44,292 bases of DNA from Clostridia bacterium (GCA_028708805.1 JAQVYC010000005.1:1-44292), one strand, 5' to 3'. Shown: positions 34,476 to 44,062, numbered from the stretch's first letter. Notes: a model not told the origin generated them from the sequence alone. Numbers and translations are program-made.

Positions 34476-37400
34476 TTAATCAAACACCTTATCTAACACA
34501 ACTTCTAATGTTCCGTCTTTTGCATATGGTGTTGCATCCAGTAACTTGAAATTATGTTTTTCAACATTTACTTTGTCATCAAAACCTAAAATATAAGACT
34601 TTGCAATTTTATATATTATCTCAGTAGGTGCTAATCCATAAACCTGTTTTCCAAATATATGGTTTAATCTTTCTTTATCGTCTGGAAACAGCTTCTTCAT
34701 TTTATCACTTCTGTATAGTCGTTTAACAATCTCTGTTATATATAATCCAGATTTCATATATAGGTCCATAAAAGTATGTTCTGGATTATCGAAACATCCA
34801 GGGTTTTCTTTTTCTAAAAGATCAACCATTTCTTTCACAACATTTTTAGGTGTAAAAATTTGGTTAGTTTTCTGTGGAGGGATGTAATCAAAAACATCTT
34901 TTTCCATATCATCTTCAAAGTAGTTTGAAAGTTTATTTTTTATATTTAAAAATTCTTTTATAGAGTCATTAAAAACCACTGAGTCGAAAAAACCACTGTA
35001 AGTTTTTGTTTCTCCGTCTTCACCTTTATAATCAAATCCATCTCTAAGTTTTCTAAACTCTTCAAGAGAAATGCTTGTAACTTCCCTAAACACTTCATCA
35101 GGAATAATACTATCGAAATTTTCTAATGTTGTATTCTGATCTCCATAGGCCATTATAAATGATGGAATAGTTCTAGAAAAACCTCTTAAGTGATCTCTCA
35201 CATTATCCATAAGAGAGTTTCTTTCTCTTTCCTTTTTGCCTACCTCTATAGATTCAATGATTGTTTTACCCGAATTTTCTATAATATTATTAACTTCAAA
35301 TTGAATATCTTGTGAAAAAGCAGCTTCTAGCTCTTTTTTCATCACATCAAACTTTTCATTTATTTCATTAATTAGGTTGGGGTTTTTGCTTGCCCTTGCC
35401 TTATCAACCTCTTTACTTCTTTCATTTTCTAACTTATTATTTTCAATTTGTAGGTTGCCATATTTTTTTCTAATAGTAAGTTCTGTGGAATCATTAATTT
35501 TTTTAGCTAGTTTTTTCTGTGCTGATGCGGATAAATCCTTACCATAATTTTCTTTTGCAGTATTAATAAGCGGATCAGTTATATTTTTTCTAAACACATT
35601 AAGAATATCATCTAAAACCTCATCCTTTTTACCTTTAGATTCTTTTTGGTGTTCTATGTTATCAACAGCCTCAATAAGTGATTGCTCAATATCACCATAT
35701 AATTTAGGACCGAAAATATCACCAGCAATCCCTATTATCTTATCTTCAGGTATTTTAACATCTGCGTTATCATCTAAGCTTAAATCTTTTTTAGTGTCTT
35801 CTTTAACATCCAATGTCTCCTTTGTTGCAGTAAATTTTTGAATAATATCAATAACTTCTTTTGGCGCATTGAAAATATTTCCAATATTTTGAAATAGGAA
35901 ATTACTCATAAACCCTTTTCTTACAACTTCCTTAGCGTGAATTGCTCTTGGTATAGAAAGAACTTTTTCAGCATCTAACTCAACCATCTCGCCTTCGTCG
36001 TCCTCTCCATAAACTGGAAAGAAGTTTAACAACTCTCTCACATGTTTTTTGCGAGTTTCCGAATCACCTCTACCATCTGCAGTGTCGCTAAACAAACCGT
36101 TCGCAACCTCTTCAATAATTGTAAGTGTTCTAGCCGGATCAAAATCAAAAATGTAAGCATTTTCTTTTCTCATCTGTTTACCGTTTATATTAAATATGCA
36201 AGGATTTTGTGCCCTAAACGACGCTTGCATATATAAAGCAGGGCTTTTAATGCTTGACAGCATCATTACTCCTGTCCATTCTGGAATTGTTATGCCAGTT
36301 GTAAGTTGGCCCACAGAAATTGTAATTGTTTTTTCATAATTCTTAATTGCACTAACCACTTTATCATAGGAGTTTTTAATATTAGAATCAATATCAACAT
36401 CACTTTCAGAATTACCCTCATCGTCTAACCTTCCATCTCCAGCAGCCAAAACAATTTCGTATTCTCTAAAAATAGGATGTTCTTTTAACTTTCGTGCTAA
36501 GGCTTTTGCACTATTTACATATTTCAATAACCAAAGAGTATGTTTTAGCTCAGCTCTAAGCTCATCGGTAGAAAACGGAAATTTTCTTTGACTTGTTAAG
36601 GATTCTAAAAAGGCATCCACAGAATCATCATAAACAAATTTTCCACTTGCGTTTGTTCGGAAAAACTCATTTAAGTCCCAGTAAAATTCTTCATTTTCAC
36701 CATCATCATTAAAGTCTGCACCCTGCTCTACCTCATTCCTTACAATATCAGACATTTTGTATGTAAATAAATTTAATTGAGGAAGATTCTCATATGGGTT
36801 TTCTTCTTCTGATATTACACTCCAATCTCTTTTTGCTTGTTGTTCGTCAGCATAAGTCCAATTGTAAATGGCTTTTGAAGAAAACTTTTCATTTGATAAC
36901 GCTTTAAATGGAGTTCCTGATAAATGAAGTGTATATTTTCTATTAATTTTATCAAAAGCAACATCTGTTTTATATGTATCAACTCCTTCGTGTGCTTCAT
37001 CTATAACTAAGATATCCCACATCAAATCACTAATATGTTTTAGTTTATCATACTGACCACCAAAATATATAGACCCCTTTAAATCTTGCAATGAAACAAA
37101 CTCGATAGAACCTTTATGGTTTGGATTAGAAAGCATATCAATATATTTTTTTCTTTCTAAAACATATTTTTTGTTTTTTAATCCTTCCACTTCACTAACA
37201 AAATAATAACCAGACTCTGTACCTAAAAACTTAACATAATCTTCATACCAAGAGTTTGCAATAGCAGGCCTGTTTGTCACCACCAACACTCTTTCTGCAT
37301 TAAGCTTTTTGCATAAATCATATGTTGACAATGTTTTTCCAAAACGAGGTTTAGCATTCCATAAAAATTCATTATCTTCCGTCCCATGTGAAAAGTATTT

Positions 37401-37835
37401 TTTAGTGATTCTAACAGCTTGTTTTTGTTCGTTTCTTAAAGTATAGGGAATTACTCCAAGTGTTTTTAATACTCCCATATTGTTTCTAAACTCAGTAAAA
37501 TGCTTATATGATTCTCTTCCACCAACCTTAAACCACTCTGGCCTTCCCTCAAAGTCATGTTGTGGTTCTTTTCTTTCTATGTCGTGTTTTTCAAGGTATG
37601 AGTGAAACTCAGTATCAGTAAATCTTGTTTTACCATCAGTAAAAATTGCAATATCTTGCCACTCTTTATTCGGGCGAATATTTGCAGTTTGCGTTTGCTC
37701 TTTAATTCGAACATCAACATCTCTTTCTGTGTATCCAATCTTTGTCCAACCCTCGTTGTAAACAACACCAGGGGTTGTGTAAGCATAAATCATTGGAATA
37801 ACAGGCGATGATGTTTTTATTTTAATTTTTGACAT
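34476..37835 (-). CDS. Restriction-type SF2 helicase with GIY-YIG nuclease and methylase-like domains (1119 aa)
   Basis: This is the likely restriction subunit of a two-gene system. Residues ~13-85 form a GIY-YIG/T5orf172-like nuclease: IYAYT (16-20), KIGYT (32-36) and Arg43 in DVRIKEQ. An SF2 helicase follows with motif I PRFGKT (163-168), DEAH (279-282) and LSGTPFKAL. A helical, charged middle (~700-860) may be coiled coil. The C-terminal ~140 residues start with FTPKNVVKEMVDLL and a DLYMKSGLY motif like an N6-methylase AdoMet site, but have no NPPY. It follows the methyltransferase in a TAATG overlap, so the two are translationally coupled. Sequence specificity is unknown. Confidence 0.85.
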   Translation of the reverse strand: MSKIKIKTSSPVIPMIYAYTTPGVVYNEGWTKIGYTERDVDVRIKEQTQTANIRPNKEWQDIAIFTDGKTRFTDTEFHSYLEKHDIERKEPQHDFEGRPEWFKVGGRESYKHFTEFRNNMGVLKTLGVIPYTLRNEQKQAVRITKKYFSHGTEDNEFLWNAKPRFGKTLSTYDLCKKLNAERVLVVTNRPAIANSWYEDYVKFLGTESGYYFVSEVEGLKNKKYVLERKKYIDMLSNPNHKGSIEFVSLQDLKGSIYFGGQYDKLKHISDLMWDILVIDEAHEGVDTYKTDVAFDKINRKYTLHLSGTPFKALSNEKFSSKAIYNWTYADEQQAKRDWSVISEEENPYENLPQLNLFTYKMSDIVRNEVEQGADFNDDGENEEFYWDLNEFFRTNASGKFVYDDSVDAFLESLTSQRKFPFSTDELRAELKHTLWLLKYVNSAKALARKLKEHPIFREYEIVLAAGDGRLDDEGNSESDVDIDSNIKNSYDKVVSAIKNYEKTITISVGQLTTGITIPEWTGVMMLSSIKSPALYMQASFRAQNPCIFNINGKQMRKENAYIFDFDPARTLTIIEEVANGLFSDTADGRGDSETRKKHVRELLNFFPVYGEDDEGEMVELDAEKVLSIPRAIHAKEVVRKGFMSNFLFQNIGNIFNAPKEVIDIIQKFTATKETLDVKEDTKKDLSLDDNADVKIPEDKIIGIAGDIFGPKLYGDIEQSLIEAVDNIEHQKESKGKKDEVLDDILNVFRKNITDPLINTAKENYGKDLSASAQKKLAKKINDSTELTIRKKYGNLQIENNKLENERSKEVDKARASKNPNLINEINEKFDVMKKELEAAFSQDIQFEVNNIIENSGKTIIESIEVGKKERERNSLMDNVRDHLRGFSRTIPSFIMAYGDQNTTLENFDSIIPDEVFREVTSISLEEFRKLRDGFDYKGEDGETKTYSGFFDSVVFNDSIKEFLNIKNKLSNYFEDDMEKDVFDYIPPQKTNQIFTPKNVVKEMVDLLEKENPGCFDNPEHTFMDLYMKSGLYITEIVKRLYRSDKMKKLFPDDKERLNHIFGKQVYGLAPTEIIYKIAKSYILGFDDKVNVEKHNFKLLDATPYAKDGTLEVVLDKVFD

Positions 37836-39844
37836 TAGTTCATTGCCTCCACATTCGACTCAATAAAGTTAATTTCTTCCTGTGATAAGCAATATTTCTT
37901 GTATAATTGATTGTCAATTTCAGATATTGATTTTAACCAATTAATATCTGATTGGTTAGTAAAATCTTGCAGAGGGACATGCTTCCACATATCTCTTTTT
38001 CCATTTTGTGTAACTTTTAAAATCCCAAGCATAGCTCTACAAAACTTGGACTTAATATAACTTAAAGCATTACTACTCTCTTGAAGAGTTTCAAATGCTC
38101 CTACACCAATAAAAGTTTGAGTATATCCGACAAAAGGCTCTCCGATAAGAGGCTCTCCGATAAGGGGCGTGCTTGAAACCTCCCCAATAGCACCCGAGCC
38201 ATTATTTGCAGGAATTATAACTTTATATTTATCTATATTTTCATTTGGTTCTTCAAGATATTTTCTGTCTAAATATCTTTTAACTCTTTTATTATTTATC
38301 ACCCCTAAGATTTGAACATCATTTCTACTTTTTCTATCCACATAAAAACACTCATATTTAAGACAACCGCTGGTCATCCTCTTCTCTTTTCCACCACTAC
38401 TTATTTGTGATTTAATCTCATCATAATCGGCATATAGTTTATCTAAATCAAATTTGTTCTGATTGTATATAATTGAAGTTAATGATTTGTTCGTTTTTCT
38501 AGAAACTTTATTAAAAATAGATCTAAGTTCTGGAAATTCAATAAATTGCAAAATAGGATCAAATTCAGCATTTTTGTCACGATAATGTATTGCTACTCCA
38601 CCCATAAAACTAACATTGGAGAAAATTTTGCTTGCAATTGGTTCAAAAAACAACACTTTAAAATGCCTGTCCTTTAGCATTTTTTTGTTCCATTTTGATG
38701 GTGTATTACCATTATTAAATAAAAACTTAGCCGGAGTTATCAATAAAACCTTGTTTCCGATTTCATATGAAGCTTCCATAAAATAATTATAAATTGAACC
38801 ATCTGCTTTTTTATCACCTAAGCTTTCTTCTTGATATGGTGGGTTGCCTATTATAAAATCAAATTTCATTCCTTTTCTCCCTTTAATATTGTTAAATAAT
38901 ATTGTTCTGTTTGTTTTCCAATTTTTAATTTTGCAATATATTCCTGTGTGTTTGTATGAGTTTCCTTTTTCACAACCAGTGCATTCATCAGGTTGCTCCA
39001 TATCTTCAAAAAATGATAATTGAAATTTGGGTATTGGCTTGCAACTGTTTGGCACAACATGTTTCAATCCGTCCATTTGCCAAAGATTCCACGATAGTAT
39101 TTTTGCAATTTCAATTAACTGCTCGTTGCTTGGTTGTTTTTTAAACCTATCAAAATAATAGTCTATAAAAGTGAACAATAAATTCTCTCTGGCAATTAGC
39201 AAACTGTCACCTTGCCACTCATACCCAAATGTTGACTTATAAGCTTTCACAACCCATTCATGCCATTCATCTTCTGTTTGTGTATTTTCGCCAACTACTC
39301 TTAGCTTTCTATCTAGCGCTCCAATTCTGTCTTGAATATCAATCCATTCTCCTGATACTGTGTCATATCGGCTTGCAAGATATGGTGCTTCGCCACATGT
39401 TATTTCTAACGCTTTTTGCTTAACATAATCTTTCCATGTTTTTTCAGGCAAGTCAGAAAAAATAATTTTTTTATAATTAGTTTTCCAAGAATCTCCGCTT
39501 TCGGTATTAAAAACATTCTCTTTTTCGAACCATATCTTATCTAGTTCATTGTTTTGTTTGTTGCAAATCCAAGATGGAGTAAAAACTTCTGCTTTCTTTT
39601 TAATTCTTATTTGCTGTTCTCTTTTAGACTTTTTAATTCTTGGTTTAATTACCAATCCATTTCTGCCAGTTATCGACTTAACAGCTATATGATCATACTC
39701 CTGATAACCCTTACCCCGCATTGCATAATTATCAGTAGCCCATATTATATTCTTTTTTGAAGATCGATCTTTCAATAAAATTTCCAATAACTTCTCATCA
39801 ATTTCATAAATAGAATTTTCTTGTATGTCTATATTTTTTTGCAT
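37835..39844 (-). CDS. N6-adenine DNA methyltransferase of the restriction-modification operon (669 aa)
   Basis: The catalytic motif IV NPPY is at 334-337 (FIIGNPPYQEE), typical of adenine-N6 methyltransferases of the Eco57I-like group. AEVFTPSWICNKQNN (85-99) is the N-terminal AdoMet-region motif, and EITCGEAPYL (147-156) likely forms motif I. A four-Cys cluster (CTGC, CKIK region, ~288-304) may be a zinc knuckle. The C-terminal ~250 residues should be the target-recognition domain. The stop overlaps the helicase start by one base. The start has only a distant CGGAG. The inverted repeat 39865-39882 lies just 21 bases upstream, so its promoter must lie inside the invertible segment. Confidence 0.88.
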   Translation of the reverse strand: MQKNIDIQENSIYEIDEKLLEILLKDRSSKKNIIWATDNYAMRGKGYQEYDHIAVKSITGRNGLVIKPRIKKSKREQQIRIKKKAEVFTPSWICNKQNNELDKIWFEKENVFNTESGDSWKTNYKKIIFSDLPEKTWKDYVKQKALEITCGEAPYLASRYDTVSGEWIDIQDRIGALDRKLRVVGENTQTEDEWHEWVVKAYKSTFGYEWQGDSLLIARENLLFTFIDYYFDRFKKQPSNEQLIEIAKILSWNLWQMDGLKHVVPNSCKPIPKFQLSFFEDMEQPDECTGCEKGNSYKHTGIYCKIKNWKTNRTILFNNIKGRKGMKFDFIIGNPPYQEESLGDKKADGSIYNYFMEASYEIGNKVLLITPAKFLFNNGNTPSKWNKKMLKDRHFKVLFFEPIASKIFSNVSFMGGVAIHYRDKNAEFDPILQFIEFPELRSIFNKVSRKTNKSLTSIIYNQNKFDLDKLYADYDEIKSQISSGGKEKRMTSGCLKYECFYVDRKSRNDVQILGVINNKRVKRYLDRKYLEEPNENIDKYKVIIPANNGSGAIGEVSSTPLIGEPLIGEPFVGYTQTFIGVGAFETLQESSNALSYIKSKFCRAMLGILKVTQNGKRDMWKHVPLQDFTNQSDINWLKSISEIDNQLYKKYCLSQEEINFIESNVEAMN

Positions 39845-39864
39845 TTATTGTCTAACTCCGTCGC

Positions 39865-39882
39865 AAAAGGTACACCTTTTGG
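39865..39882. repeat. Inverted repeat, left copy (recombination-site candidate)
   Basis: AAAAGGTACACCTTTTGG. It is a perfect inverse complement of 40079-40096 over 18 bases; flanking bases do not match. The core AAAAGGT-AC-ACCTTTT has palindromic 7-bp arms around a 2-bp asymmetric centre, the form of a serine-recombinase crossover site. Confidence 0.85.
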
Positions 39883-39988
39883 ACTCTTTGTCGAAAAAAA
39901 CTAAAAAATTATTTGATAAAAAAATCACAAACCTTTTTGTAAAAAAAATTACAAATATCTAATAAATTATTAAAATACACTAAAATAA

Positions 39989-40017
39989 TTCAATATTTTA
40001 AGTAAATGTGTTAAAAT
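39989..40017 (+). promoter_or_regulatory. Extended -10 promoter inside the invertible segment
   Basis: TTCAAT (39989-39994), 17 bp and TAAAAT (40012-40017) preceded by TGT, giving TGTTAAAAT. In this orientation it faces right, away from the methyltransferase and into the terminator at 40106-40136. After inversion it would face the methyltransferase gene with a leader of about 100 bases. Confidence 0.5.
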
Positions 40018-40050
40018 GATTATGATTTAATAAAAAACGAAGGTAACATA

Positions 40051-40078
40051 CACAAACAATTCAGTAGAATTGCTTGTG
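40051..40078. repeat. Hairpin beside the right inverted repeat
   Basis: CACAAACAATTC and GAATTGCTTGTG pair with one mismatch around an AGTA loop. It abuts the recombination-site candidate and, after inversion, would lie in the methyltransferase leader. It could be an accessory-protein site or an RNA structure. Confidence 0.5.
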
Positions 40079-40096
40079 CCAAAAGGTGTACCTTTT
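40079..40096. repeat. Inverted repeat, right copy (recombination-site candidate)
   Basis: CCAAAAGGTGTACCTTTT, the exact inverse complement of 39865-39882. The centre dinucleotide reads GT here and AC in the left copy, so the two sites face each other, the orientation needed for inversion rather than deletion. Confidence 0.85.
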
Positions 40097-40105
40097 AGAA
40101 CAAAC

Positions 40106-40136
40106 AAAACGCCCTACAGAAATTGTAGGGCGTTTT
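40106..40136. terminator. Insulating terminator between the invertible segment and the recombinase
   Basis: AAAACGCCCTACA (40106-40118) and TGTAGGGCGTTTT (40124-40136) form a perfect 13-bp GC-rich stem with a 5-base loop, with T and A runs on the two sides. It blocks read-through from the segment into the recombinase. Confidence 0.9.
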
Positions 40137-40151
40137 GTTATGCTGTATAAT
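40123..40151 (+). promoter_or_regulatory. Promoter of the small serine recombinase gene
   Basis: TTGTAG (40123-40128), 17 bp and a perfect TATAAT (40146-40151). The -35 box lies within the right arm of the terminator stem, so the terminator and promoter share bases. AAGGAG at 40161-40166 precedes the ATG at 40172. Confidence 0.7.
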
Positions 40152-40171
40152 AAATTTATCAAGGAGTTATT

Positions 40172-40756
40172 ATGGAATACGGATACATAAGAGTTAGCAC
40201 TGTTACTCAAAACATAGATAGACAATTAAATGAAATGCTAAAGTTAGGATTAAATAAAAATCAAATATTTATAGATAAAGAAAGTGGAAAAAATTTTGAA
40301 AGAGAAAACTATCAAAAACTTAAAGAAACACTCAAAGAAGGTGATTTATTAGTAATTAAATCTATTGACAGGCTTGGCAGAAACTATGACATGATAATTG
40401 AGGAGTGGAAAGATATTGTTAACAATAAAAATGCCGATATAATGGTAATAGATATGCCCCTTTTAGATACAAGATCGGAAAGCAAAAATCTTGTGGGTAA
40501 ATTTATAAGTGATATTGTGCTTCAAATACTATCTTTTGTAGCAGAAAACGAAAGAGATTTAATTAAAAAACGCCAAGCCGAAGGAATTCGCATAGCAAAA
40601 TTAAAAGGTAAACATTTGGGTAGACCCAAAACACAATTACCAAAAAACTTCAACTTAATATGTAGCAAATATAGAAAAAAAGAGATCTCATTAGCCGAGG
40701 CCTTAAAATCTCTTAATATGTCTAAAAGTACATTTTATAGACACCTAACTTTCTAG
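40172..40756 (+). CDS. Small serine recombinase, resolvase/invertase type (194 aa)
   Basis: The N-terminal catalytic domain (~1-130) has YIRVST with the nucleophile Ser9, and DRLGR (66-70), with Arg67 and Arg70 as in Hin and resolvases. The long E-helix with FVAENERDLIKKRQAEGI leads to a C-terminal helix-turn-helix (AEALKSLNMSKSTFYRHL). Length matches DNA invertases such as Hin and Pin. It stands alone with its own promoter and a perfect ribosome-binding site. Its neighbour is a pair of inverted near-palindromic repeats with 2-bp centres, which makes it the natural candidate to invert that segment; resolution of a plasmid-like form is the alternative. Confidence 0.92.
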   Translation: MEYGYIRVSTVTQNIDRQLNEMLKLGLNKNQIFIDKESGKNFERENYQKLKETLKEGDLLVIKSIDRLGRNYDMIIEEWKDIVNNKNADIMVIDMPLLDTRSESKNLVGKFISDIVLQILSFVAENERDLIKKRQAEGIRIAKLKGKHLGRPKTQLPKNFNLICSKYRKKEISLAEALKSLNMSKSTFYRHLTF

Positions 40757-40927
40757 ATAAATTATACTGACATAACAAGCCTACTTAAATAGTGATGACA
40801 AGCATCCAATACATAAACTTTTTGGAAATCTATTTTGTTTTTATATTTACAAATATTACAGTTTTTTAACATTCAATCCCGGCAAGTGTAGCCCAAATAA
40901 AACACTTTTCTTTTTTATTATAGTAAT

Positions 40928-43900
40928 TTAATTTTTATATTTTCTTATTATACTGATAATTTCATCACCATATCTTTTCAACTTATTAGTGCCAATACCA
41001 GTAACACTTAAAAACTCTTCATCATTTATAGGCATAATTTCTATAATTGAATCTAATGTTTTGTTAGTAAAAATAATATATGGCGGCTTGTTTTCCATTT
41101 TAGACTTATCTAATCTATATAACCTCAATTCTTCTTTTATCTGCCAAAATTTATTGTTGTCTGTTTTATCTTCAACTTTAATTGATGACTCTTCTATTTT
41201 ATCTTCATTTAACATACTTGCTTTTTCACTAACTAATGAATCATCAATTTCTTTATAATAGCTAACATTCTTCATATTGTCTGGGAGATTTATTTTATTG
41301 GTTACGTTATACTCTTTTTTTGAAACGGTATAATTACAACCTGTATTGTTTGGCTTATAATTTGTGCAACCCAATAGTGGAAATTGATTTTTTGTTTTTA
41401 TTATTAAATAGCCATCAACACATTTTGGACATTTTGTAACAGACATTTCTCCACCAGATAAATTGTTGGACAAGAACCCGCAAACCTCAGACTCGTTAGT
41501 ACAAATCCATAGATACATACTTGTAGTTTTGCTAAACCTTCTTTGTAAAGGATACCCACAATGTGGGCACAGTTTATTTGTTATTAATGATGACTCTGAA
41601 GGTTTAATATCACCATATAATAAAATGTTTTTATATTCATTTTTCAACTCTAAAATAAACTCTGACGGTTTGCTTTCAGGAACTATAAAATAAACCCTGT
41701 TTTTTGTTCTTGTCATGGCCACATAAAACAACCTCCTCTCCTCAGCATACTCCATTTCATCTTGCCTATGTATTACAAGATTTAAAACTGGATCATCTTC
41801 AATTTTTGAAGGAAAGCCATAGACTGCGTTTTTGGCATTAATAATTATTACATTATCGTATCCTAGACCCTTAGAGCTGTGAGCTGTTAAGAATGAGATG
41901 TTTATTTTTGGGTATTTTCTTGACCTAACTTTATTTCCATACTCTACATACTCAAAATATCCGGTTTTTTCTAAGTTTTTTCCATCATAACCGTATCTTC
42001 CTATTAATAGTATATCTTGTTTTTCTTTGCCGTCTCTTTTTATAATATCTTCAATAGCTAACTCAATAGCTCTTCCCATTCTATTAAGTGGTCCATCTTT
42101 TATTGCTTTTTCGTTATACTTTTTAGGTGAATCGTTATAGGAGTATATTATAACTGGATCAATAATATTTTTCGGTGACAATAATCTTTTAGCAATTTGA
42201 TTTTCATTTTTTTGAACAAAGTTTCCTGCAATATCTATTACTTCTTGTGCATTTCTATAAGTTTTGACTATTTTTAAAATTTTAGCATAACCCATTTTTT
42301 CTTTAAACTGTGTGAACAGCGACAAGTCTGAGCCACTAAATGCAAATATAGATTGCCAGTCATCTCCAACGGCCATAATTTTAGCATCCGTGACTTTTGC
42401 TAGCTCCTTTGTTAAATCAAATCTTTGTCTAGAAATATCTTGATATTCATCGACAATTATATATTTAAATGATAATTTTTCTGACATTGATTCAACGTCT
42501 TTCAATATTCTGGCAGCCTCATTGATCATGTCTTGAAAGTCTACTGCATTATTCTTATTTAACTCTCTCTGATAATCCAAATAACACTCTCTGCATATTT
42601 CTAAAAACAATTTAGTCCTTTCACTTTTAGTAGTCCTTATCATCCGGAAAAAGTCTTCTTCTGTATAACCATTTGTCTTGAAATTGCTAATAAAACCACT
42701 TATAAGAAATGTCATCTTACTTATATATTTATTTTCCTCAATGGAAACTAGTTTAGAATACACTTCCTCATATTTTATAGGATTTAAAACAATACCTTCT
42801 TTTTCTAACTTATATTTTAAGTGTTCTATAAGATTTTTCCCATCTTTATATTTCGAAAAAGTATATATAAGCTTAGTGTTATGAGTTTTATGAAGCTTTA
42901 TTTTATCTTTTATATTACTCTTGTACTTTTCTAATTCAGCTTCATTATATAAATCATTATTTCCATCCTCGGAAATACCAAAGTGTTCAAGATAAATATG
43001 TTTTCCGTTCTGTTTAATTAAAAAGTCTGGCCTGTATAGTTTTCGTGACATCGAAATATGATACGGATATTTAGGTTCATATTCATATTCAATTCCATTT
43101 AAATACAAGTAGTTTGCTATCTGAACCTCTTGGTGAGAATTAACCACTTCATTATTTAGTGTCTTTTTTTGTTTTGAAGATGTATCAATATAATGTTGAT
43201 TTATTTCATTTAAAGAACTTTTCATTGTTGTAAAGTCAGATTTTGCAATATGGTTTAGTAATGAATTCTTTTTATCTCCTTCATATGAATAATCAAAATA
43301 ACTTCCAAAAAATAACAAAACTGTTTTTGACATTATAGGATTCTTTATTATCTTTTTAAAATAATTAGCAACGCAATTATACAAGAAACCATCATCAACA
43401 ATATTAAGCTTATTATCATTCTTTTTTCTTATTATTGCATTACCAGCCGAATGAAAAGTTGTTATCGGACAGTCTATTTTAAGATTCTTATTGATTCTTT
43501 CTTTAAGTTCATTCACAGCCTTATTTGTAAATGAAATTACAAGTATATCCCTCGGATTAATATCTTTCTTCTCTACTAAATATTTAACTTTAGCGGCAAC
43601 TGTGGTTGTTTTACCTGCACCTGCACCTGCAACAACTAAAGAATAGTCCTCATCGGTTAATATTACTTTTCTTTGATCTTCATCTAGTAATATGTTTTTA
43701 TCAACACTTTTTAAAATCCCATCTAAATATTCTTTTTCACTTGTTAATGAATTAGAAATGAATTTTTCATTATTTAAATCAACTAAGCTTTGTATATTTT
43801 CATATTTATTGAAGAAAGAGTGAATAGAATCACTATTAATATTATTATTTTTAGCATATGAATCAATAAGATTATTTTTATAGATAATATGAAGAGAGGA

Positions 43901-44062
43901 ATACAGTTCTTTAAATTTTTCCTTAAATACATTCATCTCTTTTACAGAGATGTATTTATTAGCGTCTAGAAATTTAGATAACTCCTTGCCAAAATTATCA
44001 ACTGGATTATCATTCTGCAAGCTATTTCTTTTTTTATTCTTAAAAATATTAAATATTTTCAT
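40928..44062 (-). CDS. UvrD/helicase IV-like SF1 helicase with nuclease-like insert, zinc ribbons and HRDC domain (1044 aa)
   Basis: SF1 motifs are complete: Walker A GAGAGKTTT (Lys151), FTNKAVNELKERI, VDEYQDIS, VGDDWQSIFAFSGSD, TAHSSKGLGYDNV and VAMTRTKNRVY. Between motifs Ia and II there is an insert with NGIEYEYEPKYPY, YRPDFLI and IYLEHFGI, resembling a PD-(D/E)xK nuclease core. After the helicase come two topoisomerase-type zinc ribbons (CPHCGYPL..C..C; CPKCVDGYL..C..C). A C-terminal HRDC domain ends with VTGIGTNKLKRYGDEII. AAGGAAACTTT precedes the ATG. It follows the DUF3427 gene by 34 bases in one direction, suggesting an operon. A defence or repair role is inferred from the neighbours. 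Confidence 0.88.
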   Translation of the reverse strand: MKIFNIFKNKKRNSLQNDNPVDNFGKELSKFLDANKYISVKEMNVFKEKFKELYSSLHIIYKNNLIDSYAKNNNINSDSIHSFFNKYENIQSLVDLNNEKFISNSLTSEKEYLDGILKSVDKNILLDEDQRKVILTDEDYSLVVAGAGAGKTTTVAAKVKYLVEKKDINPRDILVISFTNKAVNELKERINKNLKIDCPITTFHSAGNAIIRKKNDNKLNIVDDGFLYNCVANYFKKIIKNPIMSKTVLLFFGSYFDYSYEGDKKNSLLNHIAKSDFTTMKSSLNEINQHYIDTSSKQKKTLNNEVVNSHQEVQIANYLYLNGIEYEYEPKYPYHISMSRKLYRPDFLIKQNGKHIYLEHFGISEDGNNDLYNEAELEKYKSNIKDKIKLHKTHNTKLIYTFSKYKDGKNLIEHLKYKLEKEGIVLNPIKYEEVYSKLVSIEENKYISKMTFLISGFISNFKTNGYTEEDFFRMIRTTKSERTKLFLEICRECYLDYQRELNKNNAVDFQDMINEAARILKDVESMSEKLSFKYIIVDEYQDISRQRFDLTKELAKVTDAKIMAVGDDWQSIFAFSGSDLSLFTQFKEKMGYAKILKIVKTYRNAQEVIDIAGNFVQKNENQIAKRLLSPKNIIDPVIIYSYNDSPKKYNEKAIKDGPLNRMGRAIELAIEDIIKRDGKEKQDILLIGRYGYDGKNLEKTGYFEYVEYGNKVRSRKYPKINISFLTAHSSKGLGYDNVIIINAKNAVYGFPSKIEDDPVLNLVIHRQDEMEYAEERRLFYVAMTRTKNRVYFIVPESKPSEFILELKNEYKNILLYGDIKPSESSLITNKLCPHCGYPLQRRFSKTTSMYLWICTNESEVCGFLSNNLSGGEMSVTKCPKCVDGYLIIKTKNQFPLLGCTNYKPNNTGCNYTVSKKEYNVTNKINLPDNMKNVSYYKEIDDSLVSEKASMLNEDKIEESSIKVEDKTDNNKFWQIKEELRLYRLDKSKMENKPPYIIFTNKTLDSIIEIMPINDEEFLSVTGIGTNKLKRYGDEIISIIRKYKN

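Larger units (their letters stand above)
39865..40096. other. Putative invertible promoter segment controlling the restriction-modification operon
   Basis: Two inverted 18-bp repeats bound 196 bases of very AT-rich DNA that codes for nothing. The left repeat lies 21 bases before the methyltransferase ATG, and a serine recombinase gene lies 76 bases beyond the right repeat. A rightward extended -10 promoter (39989-40017) and a weaker leftward candidate (TTGAAT 39988-39993, 16 bp, AATAAT 39966-39971) lie inside. A 28-base hairpin adjoins the right repeat. Inversion would swap which promoter faces the methyltransferase. The design matches known phase switches; the activity is inferred. Confidence 0.6.
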
